From Triticum aestivum (lineage: Eukaryota; Streptophyta; Magnoliopsida; Poales; Poaceae): a stretch of 64,000 nucleotides of DNA. The notes beneath the pieces were generated by a model. The model saw nothing but the letters and a program-made list of their open reading frames with translations. It had not been told where the DNA came from and made no database searches. Made by a program: the position numbers and the translations under genes. Where the stretch lies: NCBI RefSeq assembly GCF_018294505.1, contig NC_057801.1:849563408-849627407 (forward strand). The letters are read 5' to 3'. Positions 12,801 through 22,565 of this stretch are shown one piece after another; position 1 is the stretch's first letter; each line of letters opens with the position of its first letter.

Positions 12801-12981
12801 TCCTCTGATGGTGTGCCGTGTTCTGTTCAATACGCTCCAACAAACGGTTGGTCTCCCGCTTGTTTCTCTCAGCTTCCATCATAACCTCGGCTAGTGAAGG
12901 AGGATGAGGCAGATTTTCGTTCCTGCCTTCACTGCCTTCGGCCTGCTCTTGAGAAATAGGGTTAGCGCGCGTGTTGACCAT
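9873..12981 (-). CDS. Gypsy gag-protease-RT-RNase H polyprotein (partial)
   Basis: One uninterrupted frame of about 1036 codons runs from ATG at 12981 (MVNTRANP; a non-ATG start four codons upstream is less likely) to the 10-N gap. Counting from that upstream codon, the domains are: retrotransposon gag near 60-240; a zinc knuckle at 312-325; aspartic protease with DTG at 390-392; reverse transcriptase about 590-760 with YLDD at 701-704; and RNase H about 845-960, starting FVIYCDAS. This polyprotein makes the virus-like particle and copies the RNA into DNA. No stop or frameshift is visible. One oddity: the knuckle reads [14 protein letters not shown], so its last Cys is Phe (codon at 12019-12021), which should weaken zinc and RNA binding. 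The integrase lies beyond the gap. Confidence 0.92.
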
Positions 12982-13323
12982 CCTAGGTAACAAGACAATG
13001 ATTTAGTCAGAATGATAAAATTCCGACATAGGATACAGAATGTAAGGAATAACTCGAAATGCAAGATGATCATCCGTATGACATGGTAAAAACAGAAACT
13101 GCTTCTTTTATTCCATCGTCATACACACCATACAGGGTTTAGTACAAGACCAAACAAAGTACTATTACGGTGAGAAAAGGATTACATCTCATCGGAGGCA
13201 TCCCAAGCTCCTATACATTATTTTTCTACACCTCCGGAAAGAGTACAAACTAGGTCATATCCCACGAGTCACGCGGGACGATAGATGACACAGCTAGTGC
13301 GAACTAGTGATTCAACCACTAAC

Positions 13324-14097
13324 TCAGACCGATCCGTAGTAGTCCTCGTAAAAGTCACCTCCATAGCCTGGAAGCTCAACATGATCATCCGGAAACAGAC
13401 GATCTCGCGGAGCTTGTGGACCATAGGGGCTAGGATGAGGCCTTGGACCAACAGACGGTGGCCTGCGGGGACCGCGAGGTGGGGTGATGCCTCCTACATC
13501 ACGCCAAACCATCACGTCTGGCAGAGCAGACCTCACAGGATAGAGATCACGCATATCTGAGAATCCAGCTTGCACCGCCGGTGCGAACCGAGTCAAAGTG
13601 GCCCAGTGGTCAGCACGGGTATTGAAGAGCTCTAACCTCAAGGCCCGATTTTCACGGTCCTTATCCTCGAGCATCTCAGCAGTGGTGCGAGTCCGTGAAT
13701 CCTCCTGAGTGGGGTCAGCATAAATAGCCTGGAGATACCCTTGTGCTCCCGGAAGTGATCCTGGCATATACCGGAAATCAGAGTCCCGAAATATACCAGA
13801 TCTGACTCGCATAATGGTCATCATAGAGTAGGCGGCGTCCTGCACAGCCATCTCAATAGTAACCCCGAGTCCATAGGAGCAGTGAAGAGGCTCGGTGGAT
13901 CCAGGATAAGATGGAAATATCCTGACAGTGCAGAGATACAGGCTTTGATTAAAGTCTCAGAATTGCTCTTCGACCGTGTACTCGGGATACCAGCGGTATC
14001 CAGCCTCAGTCATTACCCTGACCAACTTGGCAGTATGGCCGGGTACATCTAGGCATCGAGTCAGGCGAACCACTTGATTGAGGTCGCGAGTGGCCAT
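13324..14097 (-). pseudogene. Accessory ORF between PBS and gag, function unknown
   Basis: This is a sense-strand frame upstream of gag in the chromodomain Gypsy element. From ATG at 14097 it reads 257 residues, with a single in-frame TGA at codon 47 (13959-13957). Downstream of that stop an ATG at 13851 leaves 175 open codons. The N-terminal part is basic and leucine-rich (MATRDLNQVVRLTRCLDVPG). A middle part reads LYLCTVRIFPSYPG. The stretch EMLEDKDRENRALRLELFN looks like a short coiled coil, and the C-terminus is rich in Pro, Gly and Arg, ending in acidic and tyrosine residues. I know no function or named domain. Its length, codon use and single lesion argue for a once-functional gene rather than chance. 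It could be a gag-like or RNA-binding accessory protein. Confidence 0.65.
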
Positions 14098-14521
14098 CTG
14101 AAAGCACAATCATAATGCAAGGGCATTAGAATTTCTAGCAAAATTTCGGCAGCATAACAGCTGTAAATGCTCAAAAAGGATTTGACACATTTGACAAAGG
14201 ATTTCATACACACTCAACATCATCATATCAAAGTTCTGAGACCATCCCAGCAACATAATGTGGTAGTAGAACTGAACTAGGCTTGTATCCATCAAACTTA
14301 TAAGGTACTACTGAATAGTAACACGTGATCCTGATAGAGAGAATAGATCCTAATTCCTTAACCCCCGATGGAAGAATGGACTGACTCAGATCAGAATGTC
14401 ATAAGATAAAGAAGTAAAAAGATCCTTACGTTCCAACCCACAAACAATTCCCCTACATATAACTAAAGAATTTCTAGACTCAACATCGACCAGTTTGGCT
14501 TGGAGAACCTACAGGCAGTCC
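14098..14521. other. Gypsy leader region between PBS and accessory ORF
   Basis: About 420 bases of AT-rich leader lie between the primer binding site and the accessory ORF. I see no coding frame in sense orientation. It is presumably the 5' untranslated and packaging region of the element's RNA. Confidence 0.5.
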
Positions 14522-14535
14522 GGCTCTGATGCCAA
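14522..14535 (-). promoter_or_regulatory. Primer binding site, tRNA-iMet type
   Basis: On the minus strand TTGGCATCAGAGCC follows the 5' LTR end after three bases. It matches the complement of the plant initiator Met tRNA 3' end (TGGTATCAGAGC) with one change. This is where minus-strand DNA synthesis is primed. Confidence 0.85.
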
Positions 14536-14538
14536 CGC

Positions 14539-17500
14539 TGTCAGGACCCCGACTCGATGTCACATCGATCTAGCCGGTAACACCTCATATCACTTTGCGG
14601 CCTCACGCACGGTATCCCCACGGGTGTCGCCTTACCTTTGCCCGGGACCGTTTGCGCCTTTTAGCTCACGTATATGATAGTGTCGCTAGCATCCATATGA
14701 TAAAGAGCCCGGGCTGACATGACTAGTCGTAAACCCAAAGTGGCACAGACTTACAGGGACAGGCATCCATGACCCAGCTTCGAACGTGTCGGTCATCAGC
14801 AAGTGGGTCCGGGCTGTAGCACTGGGCTAGCAGGACTCCGGTACTCAAAGCGTGACATTTCCCCGAAGGGACAGACACAGGAACGAAGAAGGACACATGC
14901 CGGCCAGCCTAAGTGTTCCAGAGCAGTAGCAAGCTACCATGGCTCAGCGGTAACACTAGGAGACAGTTCCCGGTAAGAGAGGCTACTAAAGATAAACAAC
15001 TAGATAGTCAGATCCCACACATACCAAGCATTTCAATCATACACACAATATGCTCGATATGTGCAAATACAACGAAGCATCACAACATGACTCTACGACA
15101 CAAGTACTTTATTTAAGGCTCAGGGAGCCATACATATCATTCACAAAGGTACGGGTCTCTCGACCCAACATACAAGTCATACAGTCATACAAACCAGCAG
15201 CGGAAGTACATTGTCTGAGTACAGACAACTAGTAAAATAAAAGAGGCTTGGAAAGCCTAGCTATACTACGTGGTCCATCACAAGCTCAGGGTCACCACCT
15301 GGGTCTTTAGCCTACTCGTTGATGTCAACGTCTACATAGAACCCATCAGAAGGGGTTGCAGCGTCTTCTGTAAAAATGTAGATTATAGCAACATGAGTAC
15401 AAAGGTACTCAGCAAGACTTACATCAGATCCTACATACATGCTTAGTATCAAGAAGGGTTGGTGGAGTTATTGCAGCAAGCCAGCTTTGACTCTTGGCTA
15501 GGCTATCCTACGATACTCCAACTTGAAATGGTTTTGCGCACACGAGTCCACTACTCACCACTTCAATACACTACCGAGGATCCACCTCCGTCTTCCTACG
15601 GAAGAGCCATCCTCGGCACTCACTCTTATCTTGAGGCTTTTAGTAGTTTCCATTTACTTGTCTATGAACTGTATAGGCAAGCAAGTAGTCCTTTACCGCG
15701 GACGCGGCTATTCGAATAGATCATGTTAACCCTGCAGGGGTGTACTTCTTCATACATGTTTCCACCACTTAGCGTCCGCACACGACATGTGCTCGGCAGA
15801 CTTCAAGCGAAAGCCGACGTGGGTGTAGACCACGACCTACCTAAACACTTAAGCCTCTAGTCCAGGTTTATCGCCTATTCAGGTTCCATCCGCAGGGAGT
15901 CCGGCCGAGGTTTCCCATACGGCCCCGAACGATGTGAACAGGGTTCCCGAGATACCTAACGGGTATTCGGTACACCGTGCCACGTACCTGCCGCATCACA
16001 GCCCACCCCTACGGTCAGCGCTGTCCACGGCCTCCAGTAGGCTACAAACACCAGAAACTACTTGCAACTCCTGGACAGAGAGCTAGGGTGAATAAGAAGT
16101 CGAGCGGGGTCATATTTCAGGGCCCAATGCATGGTAGTAGCTGTATCTTAAATCACACATACAGATCTCAGTGCTTAAGGTCGGCTTCAATGAAACAACC
16201 CACCATGTACTCCTACATGGCCTCTCATCGATACCTTTACCAAATCGTGTTCACCGCACCACTCTCATTACCGACATAATCATTTCACTCTAGCCCATCA
16301 CCCAGATGAACCAGACCTGACACGACTCTAAGCATAGCAGGCATAGCAAGGTAGGAACAACACATACATATGGCTCAATCAACTCCTACACATGCTAGTG
16401 GGTTTCATCTAGTTACTGTGGCAATGACAGGTCATGCAGAGGAAATGGGTTCAACTACCGTAGCACACAGCAGTTTGAAACGCGTTGTCTTAATGCAGTA
16501 AAAGAGAGCAGGAGCGAGAACATGGGATTGTATCGATATGATCAAATGGTTGGTTGCTTGCCTGATGGGTCGATGCACTGATACGGTTCTTCGTTAGGGT
16601 AATCACGGTACTCCTCGGAGGCAGAACCTGTCGCAAAGGACACCGATACACAACCATCACCAAACAATGTGCAACAATATGATGCATGCATGAAACATGG
16701 CAATATGAGTGTGTTAGGCTAATGCAACTAAAACCAGAAGGGTTTGAACAAATTTGAATCAAAGATTCAAATTTCAAACTCAAACATGGCCTCTTTAAGT
16801 GCTTTTCCTTGTTCTGCTTAAAACATCAATTTAACTTGTTTGATCATGCATGAAAATAGTACAGATGGATAGATTGGATTTTTCTGATCATTTTTCATAT
16901 ATAATTTGTCCAATTTGGAGTTACAAAATAAAAGTTATGAATTTTTGAAGCTTAAATAATATTCTGGAATTTCCTGATTTAAATTAAATCCAGAAATATA
17001 ATTATTGCGCCAGCCTGACGTCAGCATGACGTCAGTGGTCAACTGCGGCTGGCTGGAGTCAAACCTGACGTGTGGGGCCCACACGTCAGTGACAGGGGGG
17101 TTAAACAGAGTTAGTTTAATCCTAATTACTAATTAGTGGCGCTGGGGCCCACTGGTCAGTTTCAGGGGGTTAACTAACAGTGGTTAGCGCTAATCCTAAT
17201 TAGCTACAGGGCTGGGCCCACCTGTCAGGGACTTAGGGGGTGTCCTGCCGTGGTCAAAATGGGTCAAACCCACCGGCGACGTGACGCCGGCGAGGTCCGA
17301 GACGGCGGCGCAACGCGGGATCGCGCTACAGGGCACGGGCGAGGCCGTGCTTGGGCTCGTTGGAAAGCTCTTGCTCCCGCACGTCGAACGGTGGCCGTGG
17401 CTGGGCCTGGGGTGGCCGGAGTCGACGGCGGCGAGCTCGGCTGCGGCCGCCGGAGTTCGGGTGCGGTCGGGATCGATGTTGCAGGGGGTTTGGGGAGGCG

Positions 17501-19298
17501 TTAGTGTGTGCTGCGTGATCCTAGTGAGGTGTGGAGCACGATAGTGTGCTCGGTTGGGTGCTACTGTGACCGTGGCCACGACGGCGACATCGCCGGCGGC
17601 GTGGAGCTCTCGGCCAAGGTGGGGCTAGGGCCTAGAGGTCGGGAGAGACCAGGGGAGAAGGGGGAAACGATCCGGGGGCTCACCGCGGAGCTGCAGAGAT
17701 GGTTAGCGGGCTCGGGGGCGCGCTGGAGACGACGAATTCGACGGCGATGACGGTCGGAGCCCGAAGAGGGGAACGGCGACGTGGCGACGATGCAGGGCTT
17801 CCGGGGAGCTGTGGAGCGGTGGGGAGGAAGAGAGGGTCGTGGCGGAGCTTCTGAGCTAGTCGGGGGAGCGAGGGGTGGCCGGAGACGGCTGCTGTGGCGA
17901 ACGGCGGCGACGGTGGTGTTCGNNNNNNNNNNNNNNNNNNNNNNNNNNNNNNNNNNNNNNNNNNNNNNNNNNNNNNNNNNNNNNNNNNNNNNNNNNNNNN
18001 NNNNNNNNNNNNNNNNNNNNNNNNNNNNNNNNNNNNNNNNNNNNNNNNNNNNNNNNNNNNNNNNNNNNNNNNNNNNNNNNNNNNNNNNNNNNNNNNNNNN
18101 NNNNNNNNNNNNNNNNNNNNNNNNNNNNNNNNNNNNNNNNNNNNNNNNNNNNNNNNNNNNNNNNNNNNNNNNNNNNNNNNNNNNNNNNNNNNNNNNNNNN
18201 NNNNNNNNNNNNNNNNNNNNNNNNNNNNNNNNNNNNNNNNNNNNNNNNNNNNNNNNNNNNNNNNNNNNNNNNNNNNNNNNNNNNNNNNNNNNNNNNNNNN
18301 NNNNNNNNNNNNNNNNNNNNNNNNNNNNNNNNNNNNNNNNNNNNNNNNNNNNNNNNNNNNNNNNNNNNNNNNNNNNNNNNNNNNNNNNNNNNNNNNNNNN
18401 NNNNNNNNNNNNNNNNNNNNNNNNNNNNNNNNNNNNNNNNNNNNNNNNNNNNNNNNNNNNNNNNNNNNNNNNNNNNNNNNNNNNNNNNNNNNNNNNNNNN
18501 NNNNNNNNNNNNNNNNNNNNNNNNNNNNNNNNNNNNNNNNNNNNNNNNNNNNNNNNNNNNNNNNNNNNNNNNNNNNNNNNNNNNNNNNNNNNNNNNNNNN
18601 NNNNNNNNNNNNNNNNNNNNNNNNNNNNNNNNNNNNNNNNNNNNNNNNNNNNNNNNNNNNNNNNNNNNNNNNNNNNNNNNNNNNNNNNNNNNNNNNNNNN
18701 NNNNNNNNNNNNNNNNNNNNNNNNNNNNNNNNNNNNNNNNNNNNNNNNNNNNNNNNNNNNNNNNNNNNNNNNNNNNNNNNNNNNNNNNNNNNNNNNNNNN
18801 NNNNNNNNNNNNNNNNNNNNNNNNGGCTGGGCCGCACAGTGGAGGAGCCCAGGTAAGCTCCTCCTGTTAATTATTTTCTGTTTTTCTAATTTCTGACATT
18901 TGTTTTGATTTAAATAATATATTAAATCATTTATTTAACTTATGCCAATTTTTGCAGGAGCTAGATATATTATTCCAGAGCTCCTTCATAAGTGGCATAA
19001 TATTTGGACATATATTAATATATATAAATAATATATTTCCAATGCAAATAATTATGCATTAATTCCAAATGCCCAAAATAAATACCTATGAGCTCTTAAA
19101 AATATTGGTTTGATTTTTATCTCTGTCCAATATTTTCAGAGAGCCACATGAGCATTTTCTTGGACCTTTTTTGGAGAAATTTTTATTTGGATCATTTTCA
19201 AAATGATTCTGAGGGTTTCACAGATCCCCATTTCAAGTTTTTGATGAAAGAGTAAACATGATGCAACACTCTAATGCATGACTAGCTAGGGTGTGACA
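14539..19298 (-). repeat. 5' LTR of the chromodomain Gypsy element (gapped)
   Basis: This is the partner of 4857-8937. It starts TGTCAGG at 14539 and ends TGTGACA at 19298. Positions 14539-17922 match 4857-8240 with the same length; 18825-19298 match 8467-8937. The 902 Ns between them replace only 226 bases of the other LTR. Real LTR length is therefore about 4.08 kb rather than the 4760 implied here. Open frames crossing the Ns have no meaning. Confidence 0.92.
17923..18824. other. 902-N gap inside the 5' LTR
   Basis: The flanks match the other LTR at 8240 and 8467, which puts the true missing length near 226 bases. The missing stretch is GC-rich with GAGA runs, which may explain why it failed to assemble. 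Confidence 0.9.
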
Positions 19299-19303
19299 CC
19301 CTT

Positions 19304-20222
19304 TTCATCTAGATAAACCTGCAAGTATACATCAGACCAAAGATTCTCAAAAAAGTAAGATCTACTAAGCAACTTTGTGGAGATGAGATTAAACATTCAT
19401 TAGCAGTAGTATTCCAAGATCTGTTGTGCCTGCAAGTATATATTCGCCTATTAATCCATCTCTTGTGAATAAATGGTATTTTACGCTTAACACTGTCACA
19501 ACACGCACAAAGTAGAGATGTATTCCAGCAAACGCATACAGTCAGCAGCAAAAAATAATTCCAACTGAAACTCACATCGGGAGGAGGTGTGCCGATCTTA
19601 GGCACCTGACGCTGGAGCCTGCTCCTCCTTCTTTCCTTGCTTTGGTGAGGTCGTGGACGCCAGCGCCAGCCGCCGACTCTAGAGAAGGGGCGACAGGGAC
19701 GGAGGCGGCAGCGTGAGGACGGGGATAAGATGCGCAAGGAGAAGAACGGGTGAGAGCGAGAGACACCTTGCCTTGGGATGACGATGTGGTCGTCCACATT
19801 TACAGCCGTTTGCACCCATCGCCGGTGGCACATTCTTGTATAATATTTTTTATGCACAGCTAGTATAACCAAAGCAACAGATAGTGCTGGAAATCAGAAG
19901 CATTCCCTCTATAGTCTGTACTGATAACCAGATAAACATATGGATAGAACCTAATTTTAGCCGAATCCAAACTTCATTTGCCCCCAAATCCCCCTTGGCA
20001 ACTTCATTCTATCATATCAATCACCAACCTAAGAGAACAAAAAAGCAGAATCTGGTCACATACATTCGTAAGCATCCTTCATCAGGTATGCAGAGCGGCC
20101 TAGCAAGTGCGTTAGCAGCCAATTTAGCTGATATAATCAATCAAAGCAGCAGATATCACGCCGACCAATCGGAAGCATTTGCTTGGTGTGCCAGTAACCA
20201 AAAAGCATGCTAAGGAAGGGAG
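19304..20222. other. Right half of the locus split by the Gypsy insertion
   Basis: This DNA joined 1-4856 before the Gypsy element landed. It is mostly AT-rich without a convincing gene. A GC-richer piece at about 19570-19840 includes the acyltransferase-like fragment annotated separately. Confidence 0.4.
19768..19834 (-). pseudogene. Possible WSD1-like O-acyltransferase exon fragment
   Basis: A short minus-strand stretch reads RRWVQTAVNVDDHIVIPRQ. It resembles the segment before the active site of plant wax ester synthase/diacylglycerol acyltransferase (WSD) proteins, where a Trp-Val...Asp-Asp-His-Ile-Val-Pro pattern is typical. No HHxxxDG active site is visible nearby, and reading on in either direction loses similarity. 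If real it is a fragment or a broken exon. The match rests on memory of the family and is short, so chance is possible. Confidence 0.3.
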
Positions 20223-20227
20223 CATGA

Positions 20228-20751
20228 TGTTGGAACCTCCACCCCCTTGCCTCACTCCTCCTAGCTCTCTCTGTCGCCGTAGCTCTCACCGAGGAAGAAG
20301 AAGATCAGAGGAAGAAGAGGATGGACACGGCGAGGTGCTTTTCCCGGCGCTCGAACCCCTTAACCTGAGCACGAACTCAAAACCCCACCGCACCGTTACA
20401 ACGAACGCCGTCGTGGCTTTATACCCGGAGCCTGCGACCAGGCACACACCCACGCTCCCTCCTCCCTCGCGCCCGCGATCCGCCCGCCATGCTCGCTCCC
20501 ATGACGCGCTCCTAAGCGCACGGGTCACGCCAGGCCTCCCATGGATCGCACGCGATCACCCCGCGCGGCTCGCCAACGGCCTGCGGTGACACACCCGCAC
20601 ACTGCGGTCACCCGCACGGACACACCCGTGCAACACACGCACGCACGCACGCGCTACTCGCCGCGGACCCGGCGCGCCCGACGCGTCCCGCTCGCGCCCA
20701 TACACGAGCTGGTTACGTTCGACGCGCCACCTGCGGCTTATTCGCCCTACA
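20228..20751 (-). repeat. 3' LTR of the gag-only Copia element
   Basis: 524 bp, TGTTGGAACC to CCCTACA in plus view, and nearly colinear with 21663-22185. On the minus strand a TATA-like GGTATAAAGCC lies in the middle, and the same motif occurs in the other LTR. Open frames within it are chance. Confidence 0.9.
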
Positions 20752-20773
20752 TTTCGCCTCACTAAGCCGCAGC

Positions 20774-21622
20774 TCAGAGCAGGCCACCGTCCTCGACGTC
20801 TGCGTCCACCACCATTGCATGCTCCGCCGCCGGCGCCCTCTTCAACTGCGGGCACTCCCGCTTGAAGTGGCCACGCTCGCCGCATTTGTAGCAGCGGCCA
20901 CGCCGGCTGTTGTCGAAGCCCGACGCGTTGCTCCGCACGTCGTCGTTGCCCCGAGCACCTCCCCGCTATCGATCCCGGGCACGCCACTGCGCTGCCGCGT
21001 ACAACAGCTGCCCGTCCGTGCGCTCGCCGCCCACCTGCCCACGCCGACGCAGCCGCTCATCGAACGCCTTCAGGCGCCCCAGAGCGTCGTCGAACATCAG
21101 CTCCTCCAGGTTGCAGAACTGCTCCATGCCAGCGACCGCCGCATATAGACGATCGGGGACACAATCCAGCACCTTCTTCACCATGGCTGCGTCCTCCAGC
21201 GTCGACCCGAGCCCTGCAAAACGCACCGCCATCCCGCTGAGCTTCCTCGCGAACGCGTCCAGCGACTCGTCGCTCGCCATGCGCAGGAGCTCCCACTCCC
21301 CCCGGAGCGTGCCGAGCCGCGCCGCGCGCACGCGGTCCGCACCGACGAAGCGCGCCTTGAGGCTGGCCCATATCTCCGCCGCCGTCTTCTTCGCGGCCAC
21401 ATGCAGCAGGAGGTCGTCGGTGAGCGCCCGGAGCAAATAAGCCCTCGTCGGCTTATCCTTCTTTGCGATCACCGCCAATGCCGCGTCCTCCGGCGGCACC
21501 ACCGCCTCCCACAGCCTTGCGGCATCAAGGTCCGCCTCCACCTTGATGGCCCAGGTGGTGTAGTTGTCGCCCGTGAGCGACACCGCGCCACCCGATCCGC
21601 CGGCGTACGGCATGATGGACAT
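20774..21622 (-). pseudogene. Copia-type gag with CCHC zinc knuckle, one stop
   Basis: The frame runs from ATG at 21622 (MSIMPYAGGSGG), just after the PBS, to a TGA at 20774, 282 residues. One in-frame TAG at 20968-20966 splits it. The first part carries the UBN2-type Copia gag fold: LTGDNYTTWAIKVEADL, then KTAAEIWASLKARF and LRMASDESLDAFARKLSGM. After the stop comes an intact CX2CX4HX4C knuckle, CYKCGERGHFKREC, and the protein ends soon after with MVVDADVEDGGLL. Gag coats the RNA in the particle. Ending right after the knuckle shows that pol was never attached in this lineage or was lost cleanly. GC content and codon use are those of a GC-rich grass gene. Confidence 0.88.
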
Positions 21623-21645
21623 CGCCGGCGAACTCCCTCCCCCAC

Positions 21646-21662
21646 GAGGCTCTGATGCCAAT
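21646..21662 (-). promoter_or_regulatory. Primer binding site of the gag-only Copia element
   Basis: On the minus strand ATTGGCATCAGAGCCTC directly follows the 5' LTR. It matches the complement of the initiator Met tRNA 3' end with one change. Confidence 0.82.
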
Positions 21663-22185
21663 TGTTGGAACCTCCACCCCCTTGCCTCACTGCTCCTAGC
21701 TCTCTCTGTCGCCGTAGCTCTCACCGAGGAAGAAGAAGATTAGAGGAAGAAGAGGATGGACACGGCGAGGTGCTTTTCCCGGCGCTCGAACGCCTTAACC
21801 GGAGCACGAACTCAAAACCCCACCGCACCATTACAACGAACGCCGTCGCGGCTTTATACCCGGAGCCTGCAACCGGGCACACACCCACGCTCCCTCCTCC
21901 CTCGCGCCCGCAATCCGCCCGCCACGCTCGCTCCCATGACGCGCTCCTGAGCGCACGGGTCACGGCAGGCCTCCCACGGATCGCACGCGATCACCCCGCG
22001 CGGCTCGCCAATGCCTGCGGTGACACACCCGCACACTGCGGACACCCGCACGGACACACCCGTGCAACACACGCACGCACGCACGCGCTACTCGCTGCGG
22101 ACCCGGCGCGCCCGACGCGTCCCGCTCGCGCCCATACACGAGCTGGTTACGTCCGACGCGCCACCTGCGGCTTATTCGCCCTACA
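21663..22185 (-). repeat. 5' LTR of the gag-only Copia element
   Basis: 523 bp, partner of 20228-20751. On the minus strand a TATA box (TATAAA, 21858-21853) lies about 190 bases from the LTR's 3' edge and is the likely promoter of the gag RNA. The CT-rich start (AGCTCTCTCTGTCGCC) corresponds to a long CT microsatellite in the related solo LTR at 51619. Confidence 0.9.
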
Positions 22186-22420
22186 CATGACTCAGCCAAA
22201 CCAGCGCCTCACTTGCTCCCCAATTTCACCGATCTAGCTTTAATCGTGTCTGCTGGACTCGCCAGACCACGAATCTAATTAGAGGCTAAAAATAGCAGAA
22301 TCTGCAGCCGCGCCCCCCAAATCCTCCCGCCCTGGGCAGAGGCAGAGCATGCCCCGGGGGCGAAGATTCGGGAGAGGCGATGGTGGTACGGGGAGCGGGG
22401 TGTGGGGTTGGTTTGTCGGT

Positions 22421-22565
22421 TACCGAGGAAGAGGACGCGCTGGTCGACGAAGTCGTGGTAGTCGTTGTCCTGCGGGATGGCGGGCGTGATGAGCATGAGC
22501 ACCACGAAGATGGCCGCTGCCGCCGCCCACGCCACCCACTTCTTCCTCCACCACTCGCCGTCCAT
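22421..22565 (-). CDS. Alkaline phytoceramidase-like protein, exon 1
   Basis: ATG at 22565 opens MDGEWWRKKWVAWAAAAAIF, continues through a hydrophobic segment, then reads TPAIPQDNDYHDFVDQR and VLFLG, and meets a donor site G|GTAACC at 22421/22420. The TPAIPQ...YHDF.DQR pattern is the N-terminal signature I know from plant alkaline phytoceramidases, ER or Golgi membrane hydrolases that split phytoceramide into fatty acid and phytosphingosine. The first ~20 hydrophobic residues fit transmembrane helix 1. Later exons (with the conserved His and Asp residues) would lie at lower coordinates but I could not find them, so the gene is either continued outside the window, with the two retrotransposons inside its first intron, or truncated. 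An open frame beyond the donor (to 22275) is intron. Confidence 0.6.

Larger units (their letters stand above)
4857..19298 (-). mobile_element. Complete Ty3/Gypsy chromodomain retrotransposon (Tekay/Del-like)
   Basis: This is a full-length LTR retrotransposon on the minus strand. Both LTRs start TGTCAGGACC and end GTGTGACA in plus-strand view. The perfect 5-bp target duplication CCCTT flanks it at 4852-4856 and 19299-19303. In coding direction the order is 5' LTR (19298-14539), iMet-type PBS, accessory ORF, gag-protease-RT-RNase H, integrase with chromodomain, purine tract and 3' LTR (8937-4857). The chromodomain after the integrase and the very long LTRs suit the Tekay (Del) branch of plant chromoviruses. 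The LTRs have no net length difference over their first 3384 bases and few substitutions by eye, so the insertion is recent. Two sequence gaps interrupt it. Confidence 0.93.
20228..22185 (-). mobile_element. Complete gag-only Copia-type retrotransposon (TR-GAG-like)
   Basis: This 1958-bp element has two ~524-bp LTRs (20228-20751 and 21663-22185), each TGTTGGAACC...CCCTACA in plus view. A perfect 5-bp target duplication CATGA flanks it (20223-20227, 22186-22190). The coding strand is minus. After the 5' LTR comes an iMet-type PBS, then a gag gene with a zinc knuckle, then a purine-rich tract and the 3' LTR. There is no protease, integrase, RT or RNase H and no room for them. It must therefore have moved with enzymes supplied by another element, as proposed for TR-GAG elements. 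About 20 LTR differences by eye suggest moderate age. Confidence 0.92.

Noticed and set aside
17680..18896. Long open frames across the 902-N gap
   Set aside because: They are open only because Ns cannot contain stops; the region is LTR DNA.
20179..20589. 136-codon frame in the gag-only Copia LTR
   Set aside because: It spans the LTR edge and is not conserved in the partner LTR in a meaningful way.
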